From NCBI RefSeq assembly GCF_000801105.2, contig NC_079514.1, positions 44,086,515-44,150,514 of the forward strand: a DNA stretch of 64,000 bases, written 5' to 3'. Below are positions 1-11,781 of the stretch, in pieces. The DNA is from Raphanus sativus (Eukaryota; Streptophyta; Magnoliopsida; Brassicales; Brassicaceae). Position 1 is the stretch's first letter; every line of letters starts with the position of its first letter. The notes below the pieces were generated by a model. The model was given only the letters and a program-made list of their open reading frames with translations. It ran no database searches and was not told where the DNA came from. A program made the position numbers and the translations under genes.

Positions 1-1229
1 TAAAAATAATCTAAAACAAATAATCTAACTTCATCCTAAACTAATTCCAAACCTAAACTAATTACATCCTAAACTAATTCCAAACCTAATATAATCACCT
101 AACTAACCACCTAGAACTAAAAAAAAAATACCTAAAGAGAGAAGTCGATTGGTTGTAAGGGAGAGGGAAATGAGATGTGAGTGTGCAACCAAATGGCTAT
201 GCAATGGGTATATATAGAATTTGACGGGTGGTCGTAAATTGGTCGTACATGTACGACCAAATAAAGACCAATGGTCGTACAATGATCGTAAATATACGAC
301 CAATTTACAACTAAAGGTGCATTTGGTCGTAAATTGGTCGTTCATTAAAGACTAATTTACTACCAATGGTGGCATTGGTAGTAAATTGGTTGTTTATTAA
401 TGACTAATTTACGACCAATAGTGCATTATACCCTAAACTCGAAACCCAAACCCCAAACCTCATAACCTCAAATGTTCTAACATAATTGTGTTTTACTATT
501 ATTAAACTTTTGGTATTGCATTTCAAATTATATATAACTTATCATCATGTTTGCTCAATTATATATGAAATTTTGTTTAAAAAATAAAACTTTGTATTTT
601 GAGTATGAAAGTGTATAAAACTTATGAGATTTGGGATATGATATTTGAGGTTTGGGGTTTAGGATTTCAAGTTTAGGGCATAATGCACTATTGGTCGTAA
701 ATTAATCATTAATAAACAACCAATTTACTACCAATGCCACCATTGGTAGTAAATTAGTCTTTAATGAACGACCAATTTACGACCACACGTGTCATTGGTC
801 GTAAATTGGTTGTTTATTAATGACTAATTTACGACCAATAGTGCATTGTACCCTAAACTCGAAACCCAAACCTCAAACCCCAAACCCCAAACCTCATGAC
901 CTCAAATGTTCTAACATAATTATGTTTTATTATTATTAAACTCTTGGTATTGCATTTCAAATTATATATAACTTATCATCAGGTTTGCTCAATTATGAAA
1001 TTTTGTTTAAAAAATAAAACTTTGTATTTTGGGTATGAAAATGTATAGAACTTATGATATTTGGGATATGATATTTGAGGTTTGGGGTTTGAGGTTTAGG
1101 GTTTCAAATTTAGGGCATAATATACTATTGGTCGTAAATTAGTCATTAATAAACAACCAATTTACTACCAATAATGCATTATACCATAAACTCGAAACCC
1201 AAACCCCAAACCCCGAACCTCATGACCTC

Positions 1230-1468
1230 AAATGTTCTAACATAATGAAACTTGATCACTCGTCATCAGAAACATCATCCACTTCATCATTTTCTTACTT
1301 ATTTGTGTTAGAACATTTGTGTTTTACTATTATTAAATATAATCCGGGATATAAAGAACTTCCAGAAGATACAACGTTCGAAGCCAACGAAGATGAATTT
1401 GAAGAAAATGATGAAGTGGATGATGTTTCTGATGACGAGTGATCAAGTTTCATTATGTTAGAACATTT
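1230..1468. repeat. Hairpin 1: 67-bp inverted repeat of transposase exon sequence
   Basis: Arms 1230-1296 and 1402-1468 are perfect reverse complements by eye, separated by a 105-bp loop. The right arm and the end of the loop read as coding sequence for an acidic protein tail preceded by NPGYEELPEDT. The same NPGYEELPEDT string occurs in the CACTA transposase region near 5850-5885. A transcript would fold into a long duplex. Confidence 0.85.
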
Positions 1469-1876
1469 GTGTTGTACTATTATTAAACTCTTGGTATTGC
1501 ATTTCAAATTATATATAACTTATCATCATGTTTGCTCAATTATATATGAAATTTTGTTTAAAAATAAAACTTTGTATTTTGGATATGAAAGTGTATAAAA
1601 CTTATGATATTTGGGATATGATATTTGAGGTTTGGAGTTTAGGATGTCAAGTTTATGGCATAATGCACTATTAGTCGTAAATTAGTCATTAATGAACAAC
1701 CAATTTACTACCAATGCCACCATTGGTAGTAAATTAGTCTTTAATGAACGACTAATTTACGACCACACGTGTCATTGGTCGTAAATTGGTTGTTCATTAG
1801 TTAATAATTTACGACCAATAATGCATTATACCCTAAACTCGAAACCCAAACCCCAAACCCCAAACCTCATGACCTC

Positions 1877-2115
1877 AAATGTTCTAACATAATGAAACTT
1901 GATCACTCGTCATCAGAAACATCATCCACTTCATCATTTTCTTACTTATTTGTGTTAGAACATTTGTATTTTACTATTATTAAACATAATCCGGGATATG
2001 AAGAACTTCCAGAAGATACAACGTTCGAAGCCAACAAAGATGAATTTGAAGAAAATGATGAAGTGGATGATGTTTCTGATGACGAGTGATCAAGTTTCAT
2101 TATATTAGAACATTT
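1877..2115. repeat. Hairpin 2: second copy of the inverted transposase-exon repeat
   Basis: Arms 1877-1943 and 2049-2115 pair over 67 bp with one mismatch (ATATTAG in place of ATGTTAG in the right arm). It repeats hairpin 1 at a spacing of about 647 bp, including the same loop sequence with a few substitutions, so the whole hairpin unit was duplicated in tandem. Confidence 0.85.
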
Positions 2116-2549
2116 GTGTTTTACTATTATTAAACTCTTGATATTGCATTTCAAATTATATATAACTTATCATCATGTTTGCTCAATTATATATGAAATT
2201 TTGTTTAAAAAATAAAACTTTGTATTTTGAGTATGAAAGTGTATAAAACTTATGATATTTGGAATATGATATTTGAGGTTTGGGGTTTGGGGTTTAGGGT
2301 TTCAAGTTTATGGCATAATGTACTATTGGTCGTAAATTAGTCATTAATAAACAAACAATTTACTATCAATGCTACCATTGGTAGTAAATTAGTCTTTGAT
2401 AAACGACTAATTTACGACTACATGTATTAGTTGTAACTTTACGACCAATTGTGCTTTAGTCGTAAGTTGGTCGTAAAGTGGTTCCAAAATTATGACCACG
2501 AATCTGTAGTCGTTAACATTGGTCGTTAACGCCACGTTTTCTTGTAGTG

Positions 2550-5500
2550 TATATTTGGTTTAACCACGGAAAATGTGATAGTAGGAATGAAGCTAGTAGT
2601 AGTAATCAGGTTGAAAATGTTCGTAATAAAGTTGAACCACATTTTCCTTCTGAAAGTGTCATTCAAGAAGATCATATGGTAGATCATGATAGAATGCATG
2701 ATATGGTTACCGATGCATTTCGTGAAACTACATCAGTAATTGAGGAGGTCAAAAATGTAGAGGGGCCTAACTTGGATGCAAAAAGATTTTATGAAATGCT
2801 AGTAGCAGCTAATGAGCCAATTTATGAAGATTGTAGAGAAGGTCTTTCTAAATTATCATTGGCAGCTAGGATGATGAATATCAAAACTGATCATAACTTA
2901 CCTGAAGTTTGTATGGATGCATTGGCTGAGTTGTTTAAAGAGTATTTGCCTGATGAGAATTTGTGTGCTGAATCTTATTATGAGATTCAGAAACTTGTTC
3001 ATAGTTTTGGTTTACATTCAGAGATGATTGATGTTTGTATAGACAACTGTATGATATACTGGGGAAAAGACGCAGAATTGTTAGAGAGTAAATTTTGCAA
3101 GAAGCCACGATATAAACCGTAAGGACGTGGACGGAATAGGGTGCCGTACCAGCGGATGTGTTACTTACCTATTAAGGATAGACTGAAGAGATTATATCAA
3201 TCTGCGAAGACGGCAGCATCGATGAGATGACATGCAGAACATGATTAGAAGGAAAGAGAGATCAATCATCCCTCTGATGCAAAAGCGTGGAAGCACTTGA
3301 ATTTGGTGTACCCTGATTTTGCAAGCAACCCCCGCAACGTTTATCTTGGGCTCTGCACAGATGGCTTTAGTCCATTTGGAATGTCTGGAAGACAATACTC
3401 GCTTTGGCCAGTCTTCTTGACGCCATACAACCTTCCACCAGAGATGTGTATGGAAAAAGAATTGTTTTTCATGAGTATATTGATATCTGGGCCAAACCAT
3501 CATAAGAAGTCACTTGATGTTTTTCTACAACCTTTGATAGAAGAATTGAAGGAATTGTGGTCAACAGGCGTGCAAACATATGATTGTTCAACGAAAACAA
3601 ACTTTACAATGCGAGCAGTTTTATTGTGGACTATTATTGACTTTCCTGCATATGGGATATTGTCGGGTTGGACGACGCATGGAAGACTATATTGTCCATA
3701 TTGTATGGGAAGCACAGACACATTTCAGTTGAAGAATGGTAGGAAGACGTCTTGGTTTGATTGCCATCAAAGATTTCTTCCCATTAACCATCCATACCGA
3801 AGGAACAAGAAATTGTTTCGGTCAAAAAGGGTTGTACGGGACACCGCTCCACCATATTTATCTCGAGAGGAAATCGAGAAGGATATTGATTACTATGGTG
3901 GATGCATCACAATCATTAAAGGCGGTAATTGAGATACTCTTGCAAATATGCCTGATGGTTACGGGACTCAGCATAATTGGCACAAGAAGAGTATATTTTG
4001 GGAACATCCATATTGGAAAGATCTACTTCTGCGCCACAATCTTGACATGATGCATATAGAGAAGAACTTCTTTGACAACATCATCAATACATTGTTGAAT
4101 GTCCCCAGCAAGACAAAAGATAACAAGAACTCAATGTTGGATTTGCCTGCATTATGTTCTCGGATTGAGCTGCATAATAGAAACGATGGGAGAATTCCAG
4201 TTCCCATTTCCAGATTGTCAGCAGAAGCAAAAGCGGCGTTGTTCAAGTGGGTGTCATCAGATGTGAAGTTTTCTGATGGATATGTTTCAAATCTATCAAG
4301 ATGTGTTGATCATCAGGGACATAAGTTTTCAGGGATGAAGAGTCATGACTATCATGTTTTTATGCAACGACTTCTACCATTTGCATTTGCGGAGTTGCTT
4401 CCAAAAAATGTTCACGAAGCACTTGCAGGTAACAAATTATTAAAGTTATTAGTTCTTCTTTTTGGAAAAAACTTATAATTGTAAATTGTTTGTAGGCATT
4501 GGAGTTTTTTCCAGAGATCTCAGTGCACGCACCTTAACTGTAGATGTCATCAGACAACTTGATGAGAATATCTGGATCTTGATGTGCAATTTGGAGAAAA
4601 TTTTTCCTACGTCCTTTTTTGACGTCATGGAACATCTGGTTATCCATCTTCCGTATGAGGCACTACTTCGTGGACCTGTTCATAATGGATGGATGTATCC
4701 TTACGAGCGAGCTATGAAATATTTGAAAGGGAAATCAAAAAATCTGGCAAGGGTGGAAGGTTCAATAGTTGCTGGGAGTTTGAATGAGGAAACATCTCAC
4801 TTTACGTCCTACTACTTTGGGTCACAAGTTCGAACACGGAAAAGGACTACGAGCAGATATGATGATGGTGGTGTTATACCGACATATTTTGGTGAAGATG
4901 TTCCGTACATTTTCTGTCAGATTGGACGGCTAGGTGGAAAACTGAAAGAAGTTTGGTGGTCGAGTTCAGAAGACGCTCATAGTGCCCATACATATATACT
5001 CCTTAACTGCGAGGAGATTGAGTTATTTGAAAGGTAATTAAAATTATTTTGCTTCTAAATTTTACCACACATATATACACTTTAATGATCATTTTGTTTT
5101 AAAACAGAGATTTTGTTGCCCAAGTCGAAGAGGCTATACCAGGAATATCAACCAATGATCTCAACAAAAGGAAAGACCAACACATTGTGAAATGGTTAAA
5201 AACGCAAGTATACATATCACACTATATATAATTAACAAAGTTATATATATATATATATATTCAGTGAAGTTGTATATATGTTGATGTTCCAGGTTCAGTA
5301 TGATGATCAATTTTATCCTCAATGGTTTCACGAATTGATACAAGGTCCGGTCGGTAAGGTCACCATAACACCTATGTATTTCACACGAGGATACACTTTT
5401 CACACTTACGAATATGGAAGTCGGCGAGCAACAATGAATTATGGAGTTTGTGTAAAAGGTGAAACAGATTTCTATGAAATCATACAAGAGATCATCGAAG

Positions 5501-5804
5501 TGGAGTTTCCCTGCGTAATAAAGCTTAAATGCGTTCTTTTCAAATGTGACTGGTTTGACCCCACAGTCAACAGAGGTGTTCGGTATAGTAAGTTTGGTGT
5601 TGTTGATGTAAATGCTACACGGAGGTACAACAAATTTGAACCATACATATTGACTTCTCAAGCAGACCAAGTTTGTTTTGTTCCATACTCGAGGATCAGA
5701 CAATCTGGAATATCTTGGTTAGCCGCTATGAAAGTTACACCTCAGGGCCGAGTATTGAATATTGATGAACAACCGCCTTTACAAGAGATGCCGTCAATGA
5801 AGTA
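2550..5804 (+). pseudogene. CACTA TNPD/TNP2-type transposase, decayed
   Basis: This is the remains of the large CACTA transposase. Domain order from the translation: the end of the transposase-associated domain (IWFNHGK at 2553), a linker with RFYEMLVAANEPIYEDC, a Cys motif near 3040-3110 (CIDNCMIYW, CKKPRYK), the TNP2 domain (NVYLGLCTDGFSPFGMSGR near 3338; YCPYCMGSTD near 3690; HNWHKKSIFWEHPYWKDLLL near 3970), a DUF4218-like part (CVDHQGHKFSGMKSHDYHVF near 4300, running to about 5035) and a DUF4216-like part (about 5290-5700). Introns are visible, for example about 4428-4495 and after 5034. In-frame stops at 3120, 3226, 3246 and 3930 destroy the frame. The 5' part is missing because another CACTA end abuts at 2549. 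It would have catalysed cut-and-paste transposition; here it is inactive. Family assignment is firm, intron borders approximate. Confidence 0.9.
5240..5262. repeat. (TA)n microsatellite
   Basis: A run of about ten TA dinucleotides inside a transposase intron of the CACTA relic. Confidence 0.8.
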
Positions 5805-6004
5805 GAAGTACCCGAACAAGCGGAAGATGCTATCTTACTTATTGATCCGCATAATCCGGGATATGAAGAACTTCCAGAAGATACAATGGACGAAGCCAAC
5901 GAACAAGACAAAATTTTTGAGCATGTAAAATATTCGATATTCGATATTTTTAATTTATGTTTACATATTTTTTACATATGTACTAATTAATATCTATTTA
6001 TAAA

Positions 6005-6364
6005 TTGAAGGTCGCTCCGAAGAAAAGGGGACGTATACCAGGAATCGGGAGTGTGAGCGATGTCCCGAGTGCGAGAGTTGAACACGCTGCTAGACGGGAA
6101 GAAGATTCCTCGTTCTGGAGGGACTTGGAAACTGCGAACCGAACCATAGCAGACCACAACGACAAATTTAAGGTTATGGCAAACATCTTCGATATGCTAT
6201 TAGGTTCAACCCCACACGTCGACCCGTCGGTTGCGTCAGCGTGGCAGAACATGCGTTCGAACTTTGCCGGTCCCGACCCTACTTCGGAACAGCAGGCAAA
6301 TTTGGAACGACAAGCGGATGAGAGGACTTCTTATCTCTTCGATGATATAAACCTTAATGTTTAG
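6005..6364 (+). pseudogene. C-terminal exon of the CACTA gene
   Basis: An open stretch of about 119 codons preceded by an acceptor-like pyrimidine/AG context just after 6000. It starts with a basic KKRGRIPGIGS segment, followed by a Glu/Arg-rich, coiled-coil-like region (RVEHAARREEDSSFWRDLE) and ends FDDINLNV. The basic start resembles the [12 protein letters not shown] segment of the TNPA-like protein at 50040-52236, so this may be a TNPA-type tail brought next to TNPD by deletion. Function in transposition is inferred only. Confidence 0.5.
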
Positions 6365-6519
6365 TTTTTTCGGTTTTAATTATTTTGTATTTTGAATATT
6401 TTAATTTTATGAATGTTATATATTATGTTTTATGGAATTTATCAAATTCGTATTTTTTTAATTTTATGAATTTTAATTATTTATTTTTTTTATTTTATTT
6501 AAAGAATTTCGTAATTAAT

Positions 6520-6952
6520 ATTGTGCGATGTAAATTGGTCTTAAAGTAACGACTAAGGTACATCTAGACGAGATGCAAGGTAGTCGTTAAATTACGACCA
6601 ATTTACATCTGCAACGATGTACTTCAGTCGTAAATTCATGACTCATTTACATCTAATATACGACTACAATTTCCGACTCATTTACGACCAATACTGTACA
6701 TCTGTTTTACGACCAATCTGAGTAGTCGTAAATGTACGACTGCTTTACGACCAATCCTTCTAGTCGTACATTTACGACTGATTTACGACCAATTGTGTTA
6801 GTCGTACAGTTACGACCAATGTACGACCAATTGGTGATTACGACCAGTGATTAACGACCAATCGCAATTGGTCGTAACTTGGTCGTAATTCACCTTTAAC
6901 AACCAATTTACTACCAATTTTGTAGTCGTTAAAATCATGTTATCTTGTAGTG
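6520..6952. repeat. CACTA subterminal repeats and right terminus
   Basis: Dense direct and inverted copies of a TTACGACCAAT-type motif (at least 12) end at 6952 with ATCTTGTAGTG, the inverse of CACTACAAGAT. This is the 3' end of the element that carries the transposase relic. Both this terminus and the one at 2549 are followed by TATATTT. Confidence 0.8.
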
Positions 6953-8039
6953 TATATTTCCTAACATCTAAATATAATTTTTTGTAACCACCACTTACGA
7001 AAACCATAAAAATCAGGATCTACTTTAATTTTCTAACTGCATCTAATTATTTTTTCTTTTTATATTAGTGTCCACCCACTCAATTTAACCAGTTACAAAA
7101 GACAAGCATTTATATATTGAGATGTAATTTTTTTTGTCATCGTGAGATGTAATTAACATGGTGACGTGTATCAGTTATGTTTTTTATAAACATCTACTTG
7201 AGTTTGGTAATAAAACATGGGCAATTATAACTGGTATAATATAAAAACTACTAAAATATATAATATGCTGCAAATTTTATGAATAAAATTTAAAAATAGT
7301 TTTTTGAAATACATATGACATGAGTGCATGGTTATGAAACTTGACTTATTTAATGTAGTTACAAAATAAAAACATATTTTGTAAGCATTTACAAACTAAA
7401 AACTTACTTGTAACCATATATATTTTGAAATTTTCCAAACTAAAAACTCAAGATATTCTAAAATTGTGATTCTTTGAGTTTCGAAAAATATTCATATAAA
7501 ATTATTTATTTTAACGGGTTTTAAATAGGTTATTCAATTAAAAATATATTTTTTAATTTATTAAATGTTATTTTCAGTTAGTCAAAACTATATTTACCCA
7601 CTTAGACACACATTTTTAACAGAATATATTAAAATTTTATTTTTCCAAATAATTTTCAAAAACATTGTTCGGTTTTCCGTGCAGACTGGTTTGAAATTGG
7701 TTTTCAGATATAACACTTTAAGAACCGTTCGAGTATAAAGACTAGATCTAATGGAGTATGAGACTTTGATTTTTGAATTGGTTCCGAATCAGGTTTTCTG
7801 GGTACGAATATTCTTGATTAATTATATTAGATAACTACTCATAAAATATAGTTGCAAACTTTAGAAATAAAGTTAAAAATAATTTCTGAAATGCATATGG
7901 AACAAGTGTATAGTTATGCAATTTGACATATTTAATATAGTTACCAAAAATTATGCTAAACTAAATTAATATTAAACAAAAATCTGATTAAAAATTGCAA
8001 ATATAGAAATTAAATTTCTCAAATAAAATTTATAACAAT
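6953..8039. other. AT-rich intergenic DNA, probable Helitron body
   Basis: No gene is visible. Two diverged copies of a segment around 7311 and 7885 (CATATG, then GTTATG-AA-CTTGAC, then TTTAAT-TAGTTAC) show internal duplication. It runs into a Helitron 3' end at 8078, so part of this is likely Helitron body, but no 5' TC terminus was recognised. Confidence 0.4.
7118..7154. repeat. Short poly(T) insertion with 12-bp flanking duplication
   Basis: TGAGATGTAATT occurs at 7118-7129 and 7143-7154. Between them is only a T run plus GTCATCG, reading as CGATGAC followed by poly(A) on the minus strand. It looks like the tail of a LINE/SINE insertion truncated to almost nothing. Confidence 0.55.
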
Positions 8040-8078
8040 AAATATACCCGTCCTCTGAAAGGGCGGATCAGAATCTAG
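8040..8078 (+). mobile_element. Helitron 3' terminus
   Basis: A hairpin-like ACCCGTCCT...AAGGGCGG is followed by ATCAGAAT and CTAG (8075-8078), then T at 8079. This matches the 3' ends of the two Helitrons at 22179 and 22453 in this window (hairpin, CTAG, host T). Confidence 0.65.
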
Positions 8079-8550
8079 TTCATCATTAAAATTTACAATA
8101 GTTCATCACCAAAAATTGAAATGTTTACTTAATCAGTTGCAATTGTTCATCTAGACAATCACAGTTATTAACCTAAATGGTTACATAGATTCACTTAAAT
8201 GGTTACATAGATTCACTTAAATCTCCAACAATCTTTCTCTATTTAAGTGTAATAATAAAATTACAAATAAATAATACATATATCAAAGTCATACATGATA
8301 TCTCACGTTTTTATAGGTTTTTAGCACCTCATTTTAATTCATTTTAATCTCATTAGATTGCATATTAGGTGTATATATTGCATTAGAGTATCCATTTACA
8401 TATCACAAGGATTTCATTCACATTTAAAAAGTTTTGGGCGAAAATCAAAGTTAATCTGCATGTTTAAGACTGGCGCTAAACTGAAAAGAAGCAAAAGCCA
8501 ACGCACTGCAAATACATAGAGGACAAATTGCAACAATAAAAGTATGGGGT
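8079..8550. other. AT-rich intergenic DNA
   Basis: No gene or element recognised. A short direct duplication (GGTTACATAGATTCACTTAAAT) lies near 8180-8222. Confidence 0.4.
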
Positions 8551-8848
8551 TTAATTCAGGAGGTTGTTTCTGGAAATTCGAAAGTCTGGATCAAGTTTGA
8601 CAATATCCAAAAGTTCAAGGGCCAGATGTGAAAATATTCTCAACTCCACCATTGGAGAGAACAATGCTATCTCTTCACAGAATCTAAGGCTGATTCCGAT
8701 GATGGCGATGGCTGAGAGCACGACAAAGAGTTGAGAAGGCCTGGATGAGAAATCCTGGGATGGATGGATTTGACTCAATGACGATGGAATCTTGTCTTGG
8801 TGATTTCACGGTGAGAGGAGAGTCGGTCACGGCAGAGAAGTAGAGCAT
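8551..8848 (-). pseudogene. Possible small membrane-protein relic, frameshifted
   Basis: On the minus strand an ATG at 8848 opens a frame reading MLYFSAVTDSPLTVKSPRQD. After about 20 codons a second frame continues with KIPSSLSQIHPSQDF and then a hydrophobic stretch LFVVLSAIAIIGISL, a charged region, and a TAA at 8551-8553. The two frames join naturally if about five bases of a short ACAAG repeat were lost near 8787. The hydrophobic run would be one membrane span. It lies just downstream of AMT1;1; in Arabidopsis I recall a small transmembrane-protein gene (At4g13500) next to AMT1;1, so this may be its relic. The function is unknown, and it could also be chance coding-like sequence. Confidence 0.4.
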
Positions 8849-9365
8849 GACGAAAACATGAAGGAGGTAAGACTAAACCGGGTAAAAATATGATTAGGTT
8901 TTGTTTATTAAATGTTAAGACCAAACTAGATGAATAATTTTATAATGTTAGGTTTGACGATTGTGTATTACAGATTAAGCCCATTTCATGAGATTGACAT
9001 TGTAATTTAATAACGATGAAGAAAATCTATGTTGGTTAACCATACCGAAATTGTAGGTTTAGGTGTCATTATAGTTTTGAAATATACGGAATGTTTTAGT
9101 AAGTTATAATAAAGATATAATTAAAAGATAAATAAAACATAATTTTTTAGGATATGTTCAACTTAAAAAGTTCACCCAAATAAGATACTATGAATTTTGA
9201 TGGATGGCAACAATGTAATTATGAGTTAAATAAGTTTGTTGAAAGTAATAAGTCATACTTTTAAATATAAAATGTAGAATTACTGTATAATCATTGTATG
9301 TTGACAAATGAATTTGGAAAGTCGTGATCGGTTCACATCAAGTTCTGCTACAACTTGAAACAATC
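8849..9365. other. Intergenic DNA
   Basis: AT-rich, with no gene or element recognised. Confidence 0.4.
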
Positions 9366-10224
9366 TAAGGGGGTGTTATTGGATTATGTATTTATAAAAA
9401 GTTATATAGATTTAGATTTTCTAATGATTCTAGTGTTATTCAATTATGAATTTTCAAAACTATATCAAAACCTGATGTTATTGGTTTATGAATTTGAAAT
9501 AAGTTGTCAAGAGTTTTTAAAGTCTGGAGTTATTGGATTAGTTATTTTACCAAATCAACAAAAAATTTGTGTTATTCAAAAAAAAATGAAATAACTGTTT
9601 TTTCATGACTTAAAAGTCTGTTGTTATTCATTTGTGATTCTACATATTTTTCTTCACAAAATTTGTTTAGCAAAGTATTGCCTATCGTTCATGTATTCTC
9701 AAATACTTTTTATAATTTAACCAAATTTAAATTAATAGCATTTCAAAACAAACTCTACAAATATTGGTAGAAACATGTCTTCATTCACTCATCACCGTAA
9801 AGATTTAGAACACGTAAACTTTGATATTAATTATAAAAAGCTAACTAGTTACAGATGAAATGTAGAGATTAGTCAGATTCTCATAAAGTCAGTGACTTGA
9901 GAAATGAACGCAAAAACCTTTGATCTAAAAAAAATTGTGAACTTTGAGAAAAAAAATTAACTGAGAACAAAGAACAACAACAAATGGAATACAAACTGGA
10001 AAAATGAAGAGGATAACAACAAACGTAACAACACAATATTTAGAGATACTCTACATAAGTTTATAATTATCTTCAGATAAAGACTCTAACAATTTACAAA
10101 ACTCTTTGAAAAAACTTTTAAAATAGAAAAAAAATCTTCATAACTCTTTTAAAATTCAGAAATCAATAAATTTTAAAAAATCATCAGAACTCTTTTTAAA
10201 TCACAAACTAATAACAACCCCTAA
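9366..10224. mobile_element. PIF/Harbinger-like MITE with TAA target duplication
   Basis: The element 9369-10221 begins GGGGGTGTTATTGG and ends with the approximate inverse AATAACAACCCC. Both sides are flanked by TAA (9366-9368 and 10222-10224), the TWA-type 3-bp duplication of Harbinger elements. Shorter internal copies of the terminal motif (TGTTATTGGTTTATG, TTATTGGATTA) recur near 9475-9545. No transposase is present; the ORF at 9355-9594 is not credible. Confidence 0.65.
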
Positions 10225-11781
10225 AGTCCAATAAGTGATGTAACACCATCTAAAGTCCAATAAGTGATGTAAGCCACATAAATTTATTATATAATTAAGA
10301 TTGAGTCCTGCTCCTTACCTTCTTTACGTTAGACATGTAAAGGAGGAAAGAAGAGAAAGAGTAAGTTTTATAAAATTGTAAATACTTCTGGAAAAGGATA
10401 TACTTTTTTTTTGAACTGAAGGGTATACTTTTAATGGCAGCTAAGAATGATGAACAAATATCACATGTCCAAGTTTGAAACAGTCCATTTTGTTTTTGAC
10501 ATACCTCACATAAAACATTACTAGTTCTGCGGGTGTTCGTTTTGTTTTATATATATGTCAAAATTTTGTTTTTATATCATTAGTGGTATAAGTTATAAAC
10601 ATTAACCATATTTTGAAATGAATATATATCATTTTCATTTTCAGAAATGTTATAGTTTACATACTTATCACCTAAAACTCAAATTTATACCATCGTTTCT
10701 ATTTGTAGTTTTTTTATTATATATTTATTCCTCTAGATTTGTGTTTGAATATTAGATGGATAAAGATATATTTAATTCAACAGATATCTGAATTATTTTG
10801 TATTTAAACCATATGTTATTGAATAGTTACGGATTACATGTAATAAGAATAAATAATTATAATTTTAGTAACATAGTTGTATTTTAATGCAATGATTTCA
10901 TATTCATATACATTAGTATTTAAACACTTAATATTTTATTTATAAATATGTAAACTAAACTATTGAATTTTGTTTTCATTTTTTCGTAACACAAACTAAA
11001 CTATTGAATATTAAACAAATACTATTGATATATGTTTTTAGTATGTTAGATTTGAAGGTATACTGTTAAAACATAATTTTATACCATAGTATTAGGAACA
11101 AACTTGATATTATTAAGTCAAATTATTAGTAATAGATGAATGATAATTGATTTCTAATGAAGGTCAATTTATAAAAAAAACACACGTTATTACCAACATA
11201 TTATATTTTGAACATAAATGCTTCTAAAAATAAAATATATAAATTTAATAATTCAATATAATTTATCTTATTTAGTTAAAAAATTATTCTACATTTTATA
11301 AAATATATTAATGTATAATAAAATTTTTAAACTAATTACGAATTATTAAATATTTACACAGAATTGTTGAAAATAAAAGATCTTGTTAAAATCTTTTAAA
11401 CAGATTTGTTAGTTTTTTTTTAAATTATAATGTGTTTACTAAGAATCAAATATGTGTTTGTTGCTGACAAAAAAAAAATATGTGTTTGTTAACCAACTCC
11501 GATTTTAGAGGAGTCTATTGTTATATTAGGAATAAAATATTATGAAACCATATTATTAGAAATAAATGAACGATAATTGATTTATAGTGAATGTTTATTT
11601 TCTAAAATATCACACATGAATCAAGATTATGACTTATGTTTTAATATATAAGATTGTGGCATCGATATAAGTTAATAACCATCAAAACCCATAAAATTGT
11701 ACAACAACATTATAGCAATGCAAATGCATCCGAAACAAATATATTACATATCATATCACCCATTAATATAAATTATTTAAA
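10225..11781. other. AT-rich intergenic DNA 3' of AMT1;1
   Basis: No coding region. An imperfect 20-bp repeat (TAAAGTCCAATAAGTGATG) occurs at about 10222 and 10253. A short poly(A) insertion lies at 11463-11475. The 3' UTR of AMT1;1 should lie just below 11782 but no clear cleavage signal was picked out. Confidence 0.4.
11448..11490. repeat. Short poly(A) insertion with 15-bp flanking duplication
   Basis: AAATATGTGTTTGTT occurs at 11448-11462 and again at 11476-11490. The 13 bases between them are GCTGAC plus an A run. This has the form of a retroposon 3' tail bordered by a target-site duplication. Confidence 0.65.

Larger units (their letters stand above)
1..2549. mobile_element. CACTA (En/Spm) element, right-end portion, non-coding
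   Basis: The segment ends at 2549 with CTTGTAGTG, the inverse of the CACTACAAG terminus of Brassicaceae CACTA elements. Its body is full of subterminal motifs of the type ACGACCAATTTACGACC on both strands. Four related units (about 420-690, 840-1130, 1175-1670 and 1820-2320) each begin with a CCCTAAACTCGAAACCC motif and end with its approximate inverse. The third and fourth units carry an extra insert forming a 67-bp hairpin. The terminus abuts transposase coding sequence at 2550 with no linker, so I infer insertion into an exon of another CACTA element. The left end lies outside the window. The small ORFs here (for example 1245-1442) are fragments of a transposase exon and its inverse, not genes. 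Confidence 0.75.

Noticed and set aside
5161..5703. Minus-strand ORF of 180 codons with a hydrophobic tail
   Set aside because: It is antisense to the DUF4216-like part of the CACTA transposase, and its hydrophobic end comes from a (TA)n intron run.
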